Part shown: piece after piece, positions 1 to 11,453 of the stretch
How the letters are laid out: every line of letters starts with the position of its first letter
Position numbering within the stretch: position 1 is the stretch's first letter
NCBI GenBank assembly: GCA_030063045.1
Contig: JAQSEB010000169.1
Location: forward strand, 124,001-188,000
Direction of reading: 5' to 3'
Origin: Pratylenchus scribneri
Lineage: Eukaryota > Nematoda > Chromadorea > Rhabditida > Pratylenchidae
Length of the DNA stretch: 64,000 bases
Program-made: the position numbers and the translations under genes
Notes under the pieces: generated by a model
The model's database searches: none
Told to the model about the DNA's origin: nothing
What the model saw: the letters and a program-made list of their open reading frames with translations, nothing else

Positions 1-889
1 CCTTTTTGGGTATAATAAGGTTCGGGGTGGGTGTTAGGGGGTGGGACCTGGAAAAATGCATCGGCCCACCGGACAAATTAATGAATTTAAACATGGTTTT
101 GAGTGAGGTTGGTTTTGGCCAGGTGGTTAGCAGAGGGGGAAAACCGGTTTTTGGACTTAGAATTTGGCCGAATTTTTTAATTTTTCGTTTATAACTTTTT
201 TGTATATGAATATTTTGAAAAATTATTTTGTCGTCGCCCTGCACTAAAATGGGGGCTTCAAAATGGTATATAGCATGTGGGGGTGCGCAGCTTGGCCTAG
301 GAGGAGTTTGTTAACTTCTGTGCGCAAGTCATGATTTGGCCATATCTCGCTCCAGAGCTAAGTCTATAGTGGAAGTGGGAGTTGGAAGATGAAAATTGGG
401 ACTCGGGGGTTTTCGGCTATGGCGAATTCAATTATGACATTAGTTTTGGGATTCGCGCAACTGGCGGTTTGTAAACCGGTTCAAAAAAAAGTTCAAAAGT
501 GGAAATTTTGTCGGATTGAGCTGAAAATCGGGACTCGGGGGTTTTCGAGTACGGGGAATTCAAAAATAGCATTGGTTTTGGGATCCGCGCGACACGTGGT
601 TTGCAAACCGGTTTAGAAAAATTAAAGAAAAGGAAATTTTGTTGGATTGAGGTGAAAATTGGGACTTATGGATTTTCGAATATGGGGAATTCAAAAATAA
701 TATTGGTTTTGGGATCCGCGCGACATGTGGTTTGCAAACCGGTTTAAAATGGAAATTTTTATTGGATTGGGTGAAAATTGAGATTCTGTGGTTTTCGGGT
801 ATGGAGAATTCAGAAATGATGTTCATTTTATGATCTATGAAAAAGGTGGTTTGCAAACCAGTTCAAAAATTTTTAAAATAGGGAAAAAA

Positions 890-1035
890 ACGGGCGAGCG
901 AAGCGAGCCTGCACACGACCTAAAGAAGGGCTGGCGAGCGAAGCGAGCCTGCACACGACCTAAAGAAAGCTGGCGAGCGAAGCGAGCCTGCACAGACCTA
1001 AAGAAAAGCTACTGAGCGAAGCGAACCTGCCCACA
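890..1035. repeat. 40-base minisatellite, copy set 1
   Basis: About four copies of a 40-base unit containing GCGAGCGAAGCGAGCCTGCA and then ACGACCTAAAGAA. It is much richer in GC than the surroundings and lies in the 3' part of the first large unit. Confidence 0.85.
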
Positions 1036-2231
1036 ATTTTTAAATAATTAAAAAATTCGAATCCCTAGGGTAGGTCGAACGCGCCTTGGCGCGTTTACAA
1101 ACACACCCAACATAAATCCCCCTCCCATATATTCCTTAACTCCATGTATTCCTTATACCCACTTCCCTTACTCCCCACTTTTCGCACGCCCGCTAGTTAT
1201 ATACAATATAAAAAGCTAATGTCAGGCGGTTTTTCGGGTAAAATAAGGTTCGGTTTGAGAGTTGGGGGATGGGACTTCGATAATTATATCCAAAATGCGT
1301 TCGTTTAGAAAAATTTAAGAGGGTTTGGTGTGAGGTTGAGTTTGGCCACATGGTTAGCAGAGGGGGAAAACCGGTTTTTGGACTTAGAATTTGGTCGCTT
1401 TTTTTACATTTTCGCTTATAACTTTTTTGTGTGTTAATATTTTGCAATGTTTTATAGCCCTCACCCCGCACCCATGTGAGGGCTTCAAAATGGTATATAG
1501 CATGTCGGGGTGCGCAGCTTGGCCAAGGAGGAGTTTGTTAACTTCTATGCGCAAGTCATGATTTGGCCATATCCCGCTCCAGAGCTAACCCTATAGTGGA
1601 AGTAGGAATTGGAAGATGAAAATTGGGACTCGGGGGTTTTCGGCCATGGGGAATTCAAATATGACATTAGTTTTGAGATCCGCGCAACGGGTGGTTTGCA
1701 AACCGGTTTAAAAATTTTCAAAAAGTGAAAATTTTGTCAGAATGAGGTGAAATTTGGGACTCGGGGGTTTTCGGGTATGTCAAATCCAAATATGACATCA
1801 GTTTATTGTTCTGCGCAACCAATGGTTTGCAAACCGGTTTAGAAAAGTTAAAAAAAAAGGAAATTTTGTTGGATTGAAGTGAAAATTGGGACTTATGGGT
1901 TTTCGAATATGGGGAATTCAAAAATAATATTGTTTTTGGGATCCGCGCGACACGTGGTTTGCAAACCGGTTTAAAATGCCCAAAAATGAAAATTTTGTCA
2001 GAATGAGGTGAAATTTGGGATTCGGGGGTTTTCGAATATGGAGAATTCAAATATGAAATCCGTTTTGAGATCTGCGCAAGGAGTGGTTTGCAAACCGGTT
2101 CAGAGAATGTCCAAAAATGGAAATTTTGCCAGAATGATGTGAAAATTGGGATTTGGGGGTTTTCGAATATGAAGAATTTAAAAATGAAATCCGTTTTGAG
2201 ATCTGCGCAAGGATGGTTTGCAAACCGGTTC

Positions 2232-2430
2232 AAGCCTGCACACGACCTAAAGAAGGGCGGGCGAGCGAAGCGAGCCTGCACACGACCTAAAGAAGAGTGG
2301 GCGAGCCTGCACACGACCTAAAGAAGGGCGGGCGAGCGAAGCGAGCCTGCACACGACCTAAAGAAGAGCGGGCGAGCCTGCAAACGACCTAAAGAAGGGC
2401 TGGCGAGCGAAGCGAGCCTGCTCACGACCT
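2232..2430. repeat. 40-base minisatellite, copy set 2
   Basis: About six copies of the same unit as at 890-1035. Some are shortened by loss of the GAGCGAAGC stretch, for example near 2295-2310. Confidence 0.85.
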
Positions 2431-3372
2431 TTAAATAATTTCAAAATCCGAAACCCTAGGGTAGGTCGAACGCGCCTTGGCGCGTTAACATGAACAGAAG
2501 CCTATAATCCCTCCCGACATCTTACCAAATCCTCCCCACATATTCCTTACACCCACTTCCCTTACGCCCCACTTCCCTAACGTCCACTAGTTATATTCAA
2601 TATAAAAAGCTTTGTCACACGGTTTTGCGGGTAGAATAAGGTTATGGATGAGAGTTGGGAGGTGGGAGTTCGAAAATTATATCCAAAAAGCGTTCGTTTA
2701 GAGAAATTTAAGAGGGTTTGGTTTGAGGTTGAGTTTGGCCAGGTCGTTAGCAGAGGGGCAAAACCGGTTTTTGGACTTAGAATTTGACCCAATTTTTTAC
2801 TTTTTCGTTTATAACTTTTTTGTGTGTGGATTTTTTGAAATGTTTTTTGGCCTATGACCCGCACCCAAGTAGGGGCTTTAAAATGATATATAGCACGTTG
2901 TGGTGCGCGGCTTGGCCTAGGAGGAGTTTGTTAACTTCTATGCGCAAGTCATGATTTGGCCATATCCCGCTCCAGAGCTAAGTCTATAGTGGAAGTGGGA
3001 GTTGGAAGATGAAAATTGGGACTTAGGGGTTTTCAGCCATGGCGAATTCAAATTTGACATCAGTTTTTTGTTCTGCGCAACCAGTGGTTTGCAAACCGGT
3101 TCAGAAAAAGTCAAAAAGTGGAATATGGGTGGATTGAGGTGAAAATTGGGACTTATGGGTTTTCGAATATGGGGAATTCAAAAATAATATTTTTTTGGGA
3201 TCCGCGCGACACGTGGTTTGCAAACCGGTTTAAAATGGAAATTTTTATTGGATTGAGGTGAAAATTGAGATTCTGGGGTTTTCGGGTATGGAGAATTCAG
3301 AAATGATGTTCATTTTATGATCTATGAAAAAGGTGGTTTGCAAACCGGTTCAAAAATTTTTAAAATAGGGAA

Positions 3373-3685
3373 AAAGCGGGCGAGCGAAGCGAGCCTGCAC
3401 ACGACCTAAAGAAGAGCGGGCGAGCGAAGCGAGCCTGCACATGACCTAAAGAAAAGCGGGCGGGCGAAGCGAGCCTGCACACGACCTAAAGAAAAGCGGG
3501 CGAGCGAAGCGAGCCTGCACACGACCTAAAGAAGAGCTGGCGAGCGAAGCGAGCCTGCACACGACCTAAAGAACGGGCGAGCGAAGCGAGCCTGCACGCG
3601 ACCTGGAAAATGCGGGCGAGCGAAGTGAGCCTGCACACGACCTAAAGAAGAGCTGGCGAGCGAAGCGAGCCTGGCCGCGACCGTT
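3373..3685. repeat. 40-base minisatellite, copy set 3
   Basis: The longest of the three sets, with about eight copies. Copy number differs between the three large units, so the minisatellite expands and contracts independently of the large array. Confidence 0.85.
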
Positions 3686-3996
3686 AAATAATTTCAGAAT
3701 CCGAATCCCTAGGGTAGGTCGAACGCGCCTTGGCGCGTTAACATGAACAGAAGGTTGTAATCCGTCCCGACATCTTACCAAATCCTTCCCACATATTCCT
3801 TAAACCCACATCCCTTACGCCCCACTTCCCTTACGTCCACTAGTTTAAAAAAAATAAAAAATTATTAATTAATTTTTTTATCAAAAGAATGAGAATATTT
3901 GGTTTTATTAGATAAATTTTATTTCTTAATTTTTGAAAGTTTTTGTTAGGATTTCGTTTTTTAAAGATTAATAAAATAACAAATGAGGAAACGAAC

Positions 3997-5298
3997 ATGA
4001 ATCCAAGCATTTGTTCCAACACTTCCGATCGGATATCCTCAATTTGGACAATTCCATTCTGCGCTTCGATCATTCCATTATTCTTGAACATTGCCGCAAA
4101 AACTGGAGATTGACATGCCAAAATTCCTTTGTAGACCTTTAAAATTAGGTAAATTTAACTAGAAAATAATAGAATTTAATGGATGTGGACCTTAAATTCC
4201 TTTCCTTCTGCGGCCAAAATGCAGTCTGAATATTGGTCCCCTTGGTCGATCAAATTGCCTATGTTTTCAGAGTATTGCATTCTATAAAATTTAAAAAAAA
4301 TAAAAAAACGCATCACTCTGGAACTTTCAATGTTAACTTATCTATAGCGGAAAAAGAGTGACCCAATTATTAGTTACGATTTGCTCAAATAATGGAAAAA
4401 TATACAGAATAAATGTTTTTAAACGAATTTTTATTAAATTTTAGTGTTTTAAAAATGACGCATTTTTGGTCAAGTAAAAAGGTCACCCCGATAGCGGAGT
4501 GTGTTCAAATTTTTATCCTAATTAGTTCAGAATTCTCTACATTGGAATATTTAAGTCTATTTTTAAACATTTCTACCTATTAATCATGGTCATTTACGCA
4601 AACTTTATTTTAAAGCATGGTCTTTATAAATTAAAAAGACTGATCAATGTCAAATTAATCTGGCAAATTCCCAATAAAATTTTACTTACTCGATGCCATA
4701 TAGGATATTGCCATATGGAATATTTGCATTAATCGCGACGCTGAGAATAATTGAATCGGCTGATTTATTGTACCAATCGGATTCGGGATCCATTAAGTAC
4801 TGTAAATTAAATTAATTTTAAAAAAACTTGCTAATTTCTTTCAAACCAAATTTTTACTTACTTTTAATGCCATGAATCGGAAATAACCGCCTCCATTTTC
4901 TTTTGCATGGAAAACGTGCTGGTATTCACGGACAAAATCCTCCTTTCCTTCCTTTTGGGCCAACAATTTCAAAACAACCAAAGCATGGCAACGCCAATTT
5001 GTGTCTAAATTTCAACTTTTGTAAAAATTCAAAATTAATTTGCCATACCTTCATTTCCTTCATTACATTCTAAGAAAAAGCCGAGACATTTTTGCGGGGA
5101 CATTCCGCGTGGAAAATGGTCAATGGATGGTTTATTTGCGCACATAAAAATTCTCCATGGTAGTCCTCGAACAAAAATTGCTTTACTTTTTTTATCCTGT
5201 TTTTTCTTGGCAAATTCGCTGAACTTCTGTATTTCCATTGTAATAACTCCACTTGATTTATAACAATCATCAGCAGACTGCATTGTTGTATTGGACAT
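3997..5298 (-). pseudogene. MATH-BTB protein gene lacking its 3' exons
   Basis: Five exons join in frame on the minus strand: 5298-5049, 5004-4862, 4799-4690, 4281-4191 and 4136-3997. They give about 244 residues. The first three exons read as a MATH domain (GVITMEIQKFSEFA, GLPWRIFM, then GGGYFRFMALK and DPESDWYNKSADS). The last two read as the start of BTB (QYSDCILAAEGKEFKVYKG, ACQSPVFAAMFKNNG). In this family such proteins usually act as substrate adaptors of cullin-3 ubiquitin ligases. The fifth exon ends on a phase-2 donor (AT|GTTCG), but the expected YTGK, BACK and terminal exons, which the paralogues carry, are not found before the tandem array begins at 3844. Either the gene is truncated by that array, or the missing exons lie beyond the window. 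No in-frame stop interrupts what remains. Confidence 0.8.
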
Positions 5299-6749
5299 AA
5301 TAATATAACGATGAATTAAGTAGAATCTTAACTGAATTTTTCTGCAAAAATTTTAAAAAAATGGATAAATTTAGGAAGTGTGGATATACTCAGAAATTTT
5401 ATGAATGAACCAAAATTCAAAATTGAAAATGAGAAATTATCAAATTTCAAATCAAAATCAGTCAATCACAGATTAAAAAATAAGAGAAAAGGATGACCAA
5501 AAAAATAAACTTCAACTCAACGGTCTATTGCTCGATGAGGGCAAATTAAAATTGGGAATGGGAAATATTACTTTTTTAATTGTTACAAAAGATTGTAAAA
5601 TGCCCGGGGACATCTCCAGAATAGGCAAATGGTAATACATACAAATATGGGCACGGTCATCATGGACACCTCTAATTGTACTAAAATGGGTACTTCAGAC
5701 TACAAAGTCCACATTAGTACAAATTAATAATTTTAATTTTAAATTGAAAATTATTAGAAAGATAAAATATATAAAAAAAATGTTATTAAATTTATTTCTC
5801 CAAACATTTTTGTATTTTTGTTTTTTCTCAAATATTTTAGCAAAAATATTGCTTTGCGTCAATTTCAATAAATATTTCCCAAATAAGTTTATCTAGCGAA
5901 GGATTTATACTAAAAACCGAAATATAGATGAAAAATAAAATATATAAAGAAAATTTTGAATCATTCATCAACATATTGCACTGAAAAATGCGCAATCGAA
6001 TTCCAATTAATTCCAATTTACATTTTTGTCAAATTTCCAATTCCGCACAATTTTCATACTGTTGTGATAACCATTTTTGGATAAAAAAATTATTGCATAA
6101 TTAATTTTTCAAAGTATTCTAAAAATTTTTCCAAATTTTTGGAGGTAATTACATATTTTGTTTTTTGGTAATGATACCCTGTTTTGAATGTAATTCAAAA
6201 AATGAAATATTTCCATAAAATACAAATTGATGATGACAAAAGCATGAAAATAAAGTTTCTTAATATCTATTCCATGCCAATTACGTATTATAATGATGAT
6301 TTTAAAAAGTGTACTTTTGCTTTAAACTTCCTTCAAAAAATGTCATTAAGAAATAATAATGTCATGTATTCTTTTAATACGGAACAAAAAATAAGAATAA
6401 TATGTTTTCGCGAAATTTTTGAATTTGTGTGCATGGTTACCAATTAAATATTCATACTTTTCTGGCTCATCAAAATGTCATTTTTCTTATGCAATATACT
6501 GTCTTTTATTAATATAATAGGTGAATCGTGAATGAATATAACAAGAATCTATCTTTGTTATTTTACTTCCACTCTAATTAAAATTTTAGTTTCAAAATTT
6601 TTGATTTTTTAGCAAAATTTTTGGCTTTCTTAATTAAAAATTCGTTAAAATTTGATGAAAGAATGGCTTTAATTTTTACATCTGTTACAGTTAATTATGG
6701 GAATTAGAGAGCTAGCTAGCTAATTTCGGGAATCTCCCTTTAATTTTTG

Positions 6750-6930
6750 GCTAAATTTATACCAATCGATGCGTCTTGATGAGTTCTACAAAATGGTAAA
6801 AGGTTTGTCGGGTTTAAACCGGTTACTGATTTATTAGAAGTCAAACTGGTTACTGATTTACAAAAATGGTCTAGAGGCAAAAAAAGTATTTTTAGTGGGA
6901 AAAAAGAAATTTTAGTGGCAAAAAATATTT
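6750..6930. repeat. R1 fold-back repeat, single arm
   Basis: Right-hand arm of the dispersed R1 family: ACCAATCGATGCGTCTTGAT, then a FAGTTCTACAAAATGG-like step (GAGTTCTACAAAATGG), then AAACCGGTTACTGATTTA. The opposite arm is not recognisable here. Confidence 0.6.
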
Positions 6931-7281
6931 TCCAAAATGAATGAGAAATTTTAAAATTTATAATTTCAGCAATTCAAATGTTGACCCAATTGTTGTGTTG
7001 CAACTTTCCGTCAGCCTCTTCAATGAATGCAGTCAGCGTCAGTAACAATATTACCAATAATAATATTAATAAAACACAACCAACAATGAATGCTTGGACA
7101 CGTCCATCAAAATGAAAGGAAGATTTTAAGGGAACTTTACAAGACCTATTTTATTATAATTTTTTATATATTTAATTATAATTTTTTTGTATATATTTTA
7201 TTTAATTTCTTGTATATTTATTTTAATATATTTTTTGGTATATTTTATTATTTTTTTTTATATATTTTATTATAATTTTTT

Positions 7282-7640
7282 ATTTATTTTTATTATTTTT
7301 GTATATTTTATAATTTTTTGTATATTTTATTAAATTTTTTGTTTATTTTTATTATTTTTGTATATTTTATAATTTTTTGTATATTTTATTAAATTTTTTG
7401 TTTATTTTTATTATTTTTGTATATTTTATAATTTTTTGTATATTTTATTAAATTTTTTGTTTATTTTTATTATTTTTGTATATTTTATAATTTTTTGTAT
7501 ATTTTATTAAATTTTTTGTTTATTTTTATTATTTTTGTATATTTTATAATTTTTTGTATATTTTATTAAATTTTTTGTTTATTTTTATTATTTTTGTATA
7601 TTTTATAATTTTTTGTATATTTTATTATAAATAATTTTTT
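7282..7640. repeat. 59-base AT-only tandem repeat, about 6 copies
   Basis: Nearly identical 59-base units made of TTTTTGTATATTTTATAATT followed by TTTGTATATTTTATTAAATT and a TTTGTTTATTTTTATTATT stretch. Copies differ little, which suggests recent slippage or unequal exchange. Confidence 0.9.
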
Positions 7641-8008
7641 TGTATATTTTATTAGAATTTTTTTATATTTTTGAATAGAAATAATGATAAAAATTAATTT
7701 TCGGATTTAAAAATTATTATTTTTTAAGACTTTTTTTTTATAAATTTTCACAATTATTTTTGAAAAAGATGGAATTTTTGAAATTTTTCTTCCATTTTTA
7801 ATTTACTTTCCAATCTCTCTAATCATTATATTAAAATTTATTAAATTAATAAATATTTATCTCCCATTTTATTCTCATTGATAATGTTTATTCAACAAAT
7901 AAAGAAAAATTTTGATTTTATAAAGTCAAAATTGTGTATAAAGATGATCATTTTCCATCGCTTCCATATTTCAACATTTCCTCTATTATTTCCTCAGTTG
8001 TATTTGCC

Positions 8009-8766
8009 TCATTCAATAATTGCTTGCACAATTTCATCGACCAAATCCTCATTGTTTCCTTTCAGCAACATTTTCCAACCCTCAGTTTTAATAACCTTTT
8101 ATTAAAATGTTCAAATTATTATTAAAATATTTTAAATATTTCCACCATTTTTGCATTTTCTTCGATGAATTTGATTGCTTCGGCCTTGAGGTGTTTGGCG
8201 AAATGAAGGCTGGCCAAAACCAGCAATTCGCATGCATTCTCATTGGTTAAAGAATCGGCCAACATGTTCTCAAAAAATTCCTATTGAATTAAATATTTAA
8301 TTGTTAATTTTCATTTCACGTTCAGTCCAATAAGCTCATATTTTTCGGCAGCAATCAGCAAGTCTTCCTCCAAGTTTTTTGTTGTTACAATTTGTGTATC
8401 CGGTTTTCCGGTGTATCTGAAAAATTGCATTTCCCATTCATTATAGATGCAATAAAAAGCGAGTATTTTGTAAATAAGCAGAAAAATTTTCGTCTTACAA
8501 AAATAATCTTTTTTGGGTAATATAATTTGGCCTAGAATTTTCTAAGTTACCTACACTAAACTAATCCTGACCTAATAACATTCTGTGGCTAAGTTATAAA
8601 AATATTTTCTCCAAATACAATATTTCTCTTATTTTTATATTATTTATTTAATTTATTTAAAAAAATTATAAAAAAAGTAAACCAACATGAATCGAAGCAT
8701 CTGCTCCAAAACATCCGATTTGATGTCGACAATTTCGACGATCCCATTCTGCGCTTCGATCATTTC
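8009..8766 (-). pseudogene. 5'-truncated BTB gene copy (BTB end plus BACK-like tail)
   Basis: Four exons join in frame: 8766-8687 (partial), 8416-8320, 8280-8146 and 8095-8009, ending in TGA. They encode the end of BTB (MIEAQNGIVEIVDIKSDVLE, then YTGKPDTQIV and EEDLLIAAEKYELIGLN), a helical BACK-like stretch (NACELLVLASLHFAKHLKAE) and the tail VIKTEGWKMLLKGNNEDLVD. Homology to the complete paralogue at 10112-11453 stops abruptly upstream of MIEAQNG at about 8766. The first half of BTB and any MATH domain are missing. The intron between 8320 and 8280 is only 39 bases. With no start region, a functional product is unlikely. Confidence 0.8.
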
Positions 8767-9253
8767 TTGTATATCTTCCATTTACTAACAAATATGTTTG
8801 AATTTGCCTGGCTTTTTTCAAATGCCATTTAACAGAGAAATGCGATTTTTTGTTGCGCAAATTGATGAAGAAGGTACAATTTTGTAAGTATAGAAAAAAA
8901 ACACTAAAAGCCAAAATGAAAAAGGGCATTTTATTTTGTTTATGGACAAAAATTTGTGCACATAAAACGCCCGATCAACCATTCAATCTACATTTTCGCA
9001 TTTTTTTTGACTTTTATGAATTAACTGTTCAATTAATTTTGGGAATGGGATGGTAATTATTTTATATTTTTACAATTTTAAAAAATTTAAAAAACAGTTG
9101 AATAAAAGTTTAATATTTGATAAAAGAAGATTAGTTCTTTTTTCAAAAAAACTAGATATTTGTTAAATTTTTTTAGACCATAATTATAGTTATAAAACTC
9201 ATAAATCCTATAAGGATTAGGACTATGGCAATTGGCAAATAAGTGTTAAAATC
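8767..9253. other. Intergenic, nothing recognised
   Basis: AT-rich sequence between the truncated BTB copy and the inverted-repeat element at 9254. The open frames are short and carry no domain signal. Confidence 0.5.
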
Positions 9254-9809
9254 CAGGGGCCGTAGCAGAAGAAGGCGGTTAGAGTTAAATGACGGCGAAC
9301 TTCGTGGTTAACTCGTAGCAAATGAAAAACTGCCAGTTCGTGGTCAATTAACGTGGTCAAATAACCTCGTGGTTAACGTTAACCATGACAGCTAGCAAAA
9401 GAACAGAGTTGATGGTTATTTAACCACGAGTTGGTGGTAAAATGCAGACTCCCAACTTTTTTTCGAATTCATCTTACCACGAGCCTTTTAGACCCTTTAA
9501 AGACTTCCAAAAATTCTGAAAAAAATCATGCCTATAGTTTAAAGTCTCCTCTTTCTAATGGTATAAATTTTAAATTAAAATCTCAAAAAATAAAAAAGAT
9601 ATAAATTTTTAAAAGAGACTACCAAATAACAAGATAGCAAATGAAGGGAGTTCAGAGTTAATTGACTGACTTTCACAGTTTCGACCTATAGTTCATGGTT
9701 ACGTTCATTTGCTACCGGTTACCACGAAGTTTGCGGTTATCTGACTCAGTCAAATGACATTGATTAAATAACCAAGTCAAATAACTACATTCTTCTGCTA
9801 CCGCCCCAG
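9254..9809. mobile_element. Non-autonomous inverted-repeat element, about 556 bases
   Basis: The left end reads CAGGGGCCGTAGCAGAAGAA. The reverse complement of the right end reads CTGGGGCGGTAGCAGAAGAA, with scattered further matches inward (AACTTCGTGGT, AGCAAATGAA in both arms). The inside holds many copies of the short word AACCACGAG/CTCGTGGTT. It has no coding capacity. The ends resemble hAT-type CAGGG termini, but I cannot see a matching 8-base target duplication, so the class is uncertain. Confidence 0.65.
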
Positions 9810-10111
9810 AATTTAGTGAAGTGAAAAATAAATCTGAAGATTTGCCAGTGAAAAAATAAATTCGAAAAGATCGGAACAAAATATCCGATATTATTTATTC
9901 ATTAATAAACTTTATATAATTTCTTGAAAAATTAGACCTAAGTATCCTTCATGATTTTATTCAAAGACGAAATCGTTTTAATTTTTGAAAAAACAAATAA
10001 AAAAAGTTTGATTTAATAGTCAAAATTGAGTATAATTATTTTGATGATCCATTTTACATCGCTTCCATATTTCAGCATTTCCTCAATTATTTCCTCGATT
10101 GTATATTTGCC

Positions 10112-11453
10112 TCATTCGATAACAGCTTTAAAAATTTGATCGACCAAATCCTCATTGTTTCCTTTCAGCAACATCTTCCAACCTTCCGTTTTAATAACCT
10201 TTTAAAATGTTCAAATTATTATTTAAAAAATAGTTAAAATATTTTTCCAACCATTTTTGCATGCATTTTGATGTATTCAATTGCCATGATTTTGAGATGT
10301 TTTGCGCAATGTTGACTTGCCAAAACCAGCAATTCGCAAGCATTCTCATGGACTAAAGAATCGACCAAAACATTCTCACAAAATTCCTGTGTAATAGTGA
10401 ATATTTGATAAATATTTAAAATATCAATTTTTCTGTGTGGAAGATTCTTAAATAAATAAAGAGCAGTTCAAAAGTAGTCGATTTCTAAATCGGAGTAAAT
10501 GTCCACTAATTGTTTTTTTTCCACATCCCAACATTTTGTGTTTTTGTTTGTCCAAACATCCAAATATTTTTTGTTTTTGTTTCTCAAAATATTTTTTGTT
10601 TTGTTTCTCTAAACATTTTTTGTTTGTCCAAACATCCAAACATTTTTTTGTTTTGTTTCTCCAAACATTTTGTTTTTTCCCCAGCATTAAATAGTTTTTA
10701 TTTTTATAAACAATTTGTTTTTTCAATTTTTAATTTTTCAAAACATTTTTATTTTAAATCAAAAATTTAAATTAGCATTTGCACTTCTTAGAAATTGTCC
10801 TAGTATATTTTTAATATTCGTTTCACCTTCAATCCAATAAGCTCATATTTTTCGGCCGCAATCAGCAAGTCCTCCGCAATGTTTTTTATTTTTAACATTT
10901 CTTTATTCGGTTCCTTCCCTGTGTATCTAAAAATAGAAAGTGGATATTTTTATTAGTTCAAAAAATTATAAAATAAAAAAAACCAACATGAAACGAAGCA
11001 TTTGTTCCAAAACTTCCGATTTGATGTCGACGATTTGGACAATTCCATTCTGTGCTTCGATCATTTGATTGTTCTGGAACATTGCCGCAAAAACTGGAGA
11101 TTGACATGCCAAAATGCCCTTGTAGACCTTTAAATTAAATTGAATTAAGATATAAAATTAGTAATTGAGGACCTTAAATTCCTTTCCTTCTACGGCCAAA
11201 ATGCAATCTGAATATTGCTCTCCTTGGTCGAACAAATTGCCCATGTTTTCAGAAGCGGCAAGAATATTTTTATTTGTGGGGATTTCTAAAATTTGCATTA
11301 TTATTTTTTTGGGGACTGGAGGGGGAATAAACTTTCACCTTTTCGCATTATTTTTGGTTTGGTGCTAGATGTTGAAATGGCTGCCTCATAGTACAGTGGT
11401 GGCACAGAGAAGAGGCTATTTCCAAATGGTTGTGGAGCACCGAATAAAGACAT
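10112..11453 (-). CDS. BTB-domain protein without a MATH domain, apparently complete
   Basis: Six exons join without a break: 11453-11339, 11285-11173, 11127-10988, 10926-10827, 10386-10252 and 10198-10112. They make 229 residues ending in TGA. Residues 1-45 are an unusual lead (MSLFGAPQPFGNSLFSVPPL and onward, ending PTNKN). BTB follows (QYSDCILAVEGKEFKVYKG, ACQSPVFAAMFQNNQ, MLRFIYTGKEPNKE, AEDLLIAAEKYELIGLK), then a short BACK-like segment (ENACELLVLASQHCAKHL) and VIKTEGWKMLLKGNNEDLVD. The likely role is oligomerisation and cullin-3 binding. Without MATH, any substrate choice must lie elsewhere. Related copies at 3997-5298 and 8009-8766 show a tandemly duplicated family. Intron 4 (10826-10387) contains a satellite-like array at 10510-10690. 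Donors after exon 2 begin GTCC, which is weak but shared with the paralogue. Confidence 0.82.
10510..10690 (-). repeat. Short degenerate array related to the giant satellite, in BTB intron 4
   Basis: Read on the gene's sense (minus) strand, this region repeats AAAATGTTTGGAGAAACAAA, ATGTTTGGATG and ACACAAAATGTTGGGATG, about six to eight degenerate copies. These match the units of the 41.58-58.96 kb satellite, especially its degenerate left edge (41580-41770). The array lies in the intron after ..KYELIGLK. Confidence 0.8.

Larger units (their letters stand above)
1..3844. repeat. Tandem array of three 1.2-1.4 kb repeat units
   Basis: Three successive units (about 1-1188, 1189-2581 and 2582-3844) share the same order of parts. 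A unit opens with CTAGTTATAT..AATATAAAAAGC and then a leader. Next come 3-5 copies of a roughly 120-base subrepeat ending in the perfect palindrome GGTTTGCAAACC followed by GGTTT. A GC-rich 40-base minisatellite follows, and the unit closes with CCCTAGGGTAGGTCG and the hairpin AACGCGCCTTGGCGCGTT. The last unit ends at CCACTAGT near 3844, where AT-rich BTB intron sequence begins. I see no transposase or reverse transcriptase frame. The first unit may continue to the left of the window. Open frames here (for example 389-616 and 1718-2314) follow the repeats and are not called as genes. Confidence 0.9.
5299..8008. other. AT-rich intergenic region
   Basis: No gene recognised. It holds a fold-back fragment (6750-6930) and a 59-base tandem array (7282-7640). 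An 87-codon plus-strand frame at 6184-6447 has no recognisable domain and no clear splice context, so it is not called as a gene. Confidence 0.6.

Noticed and set aside
1718..2314. 198-codon minus-strand frame
   Set aside because: Lies across subrepeats and minisatellite of the 1.3 kb array, is not conserved as a frame in the other units, and carries no domain.
6184..6447. 87-codon plus-strand frame
   Set aside because: AT-rich, no domain, no splice partners, no conserved context.
7282..7640. Possible CRISPR array
   Set aside because: Contiguous repeats without unique spacers in a eukaryotic AT-rich context.
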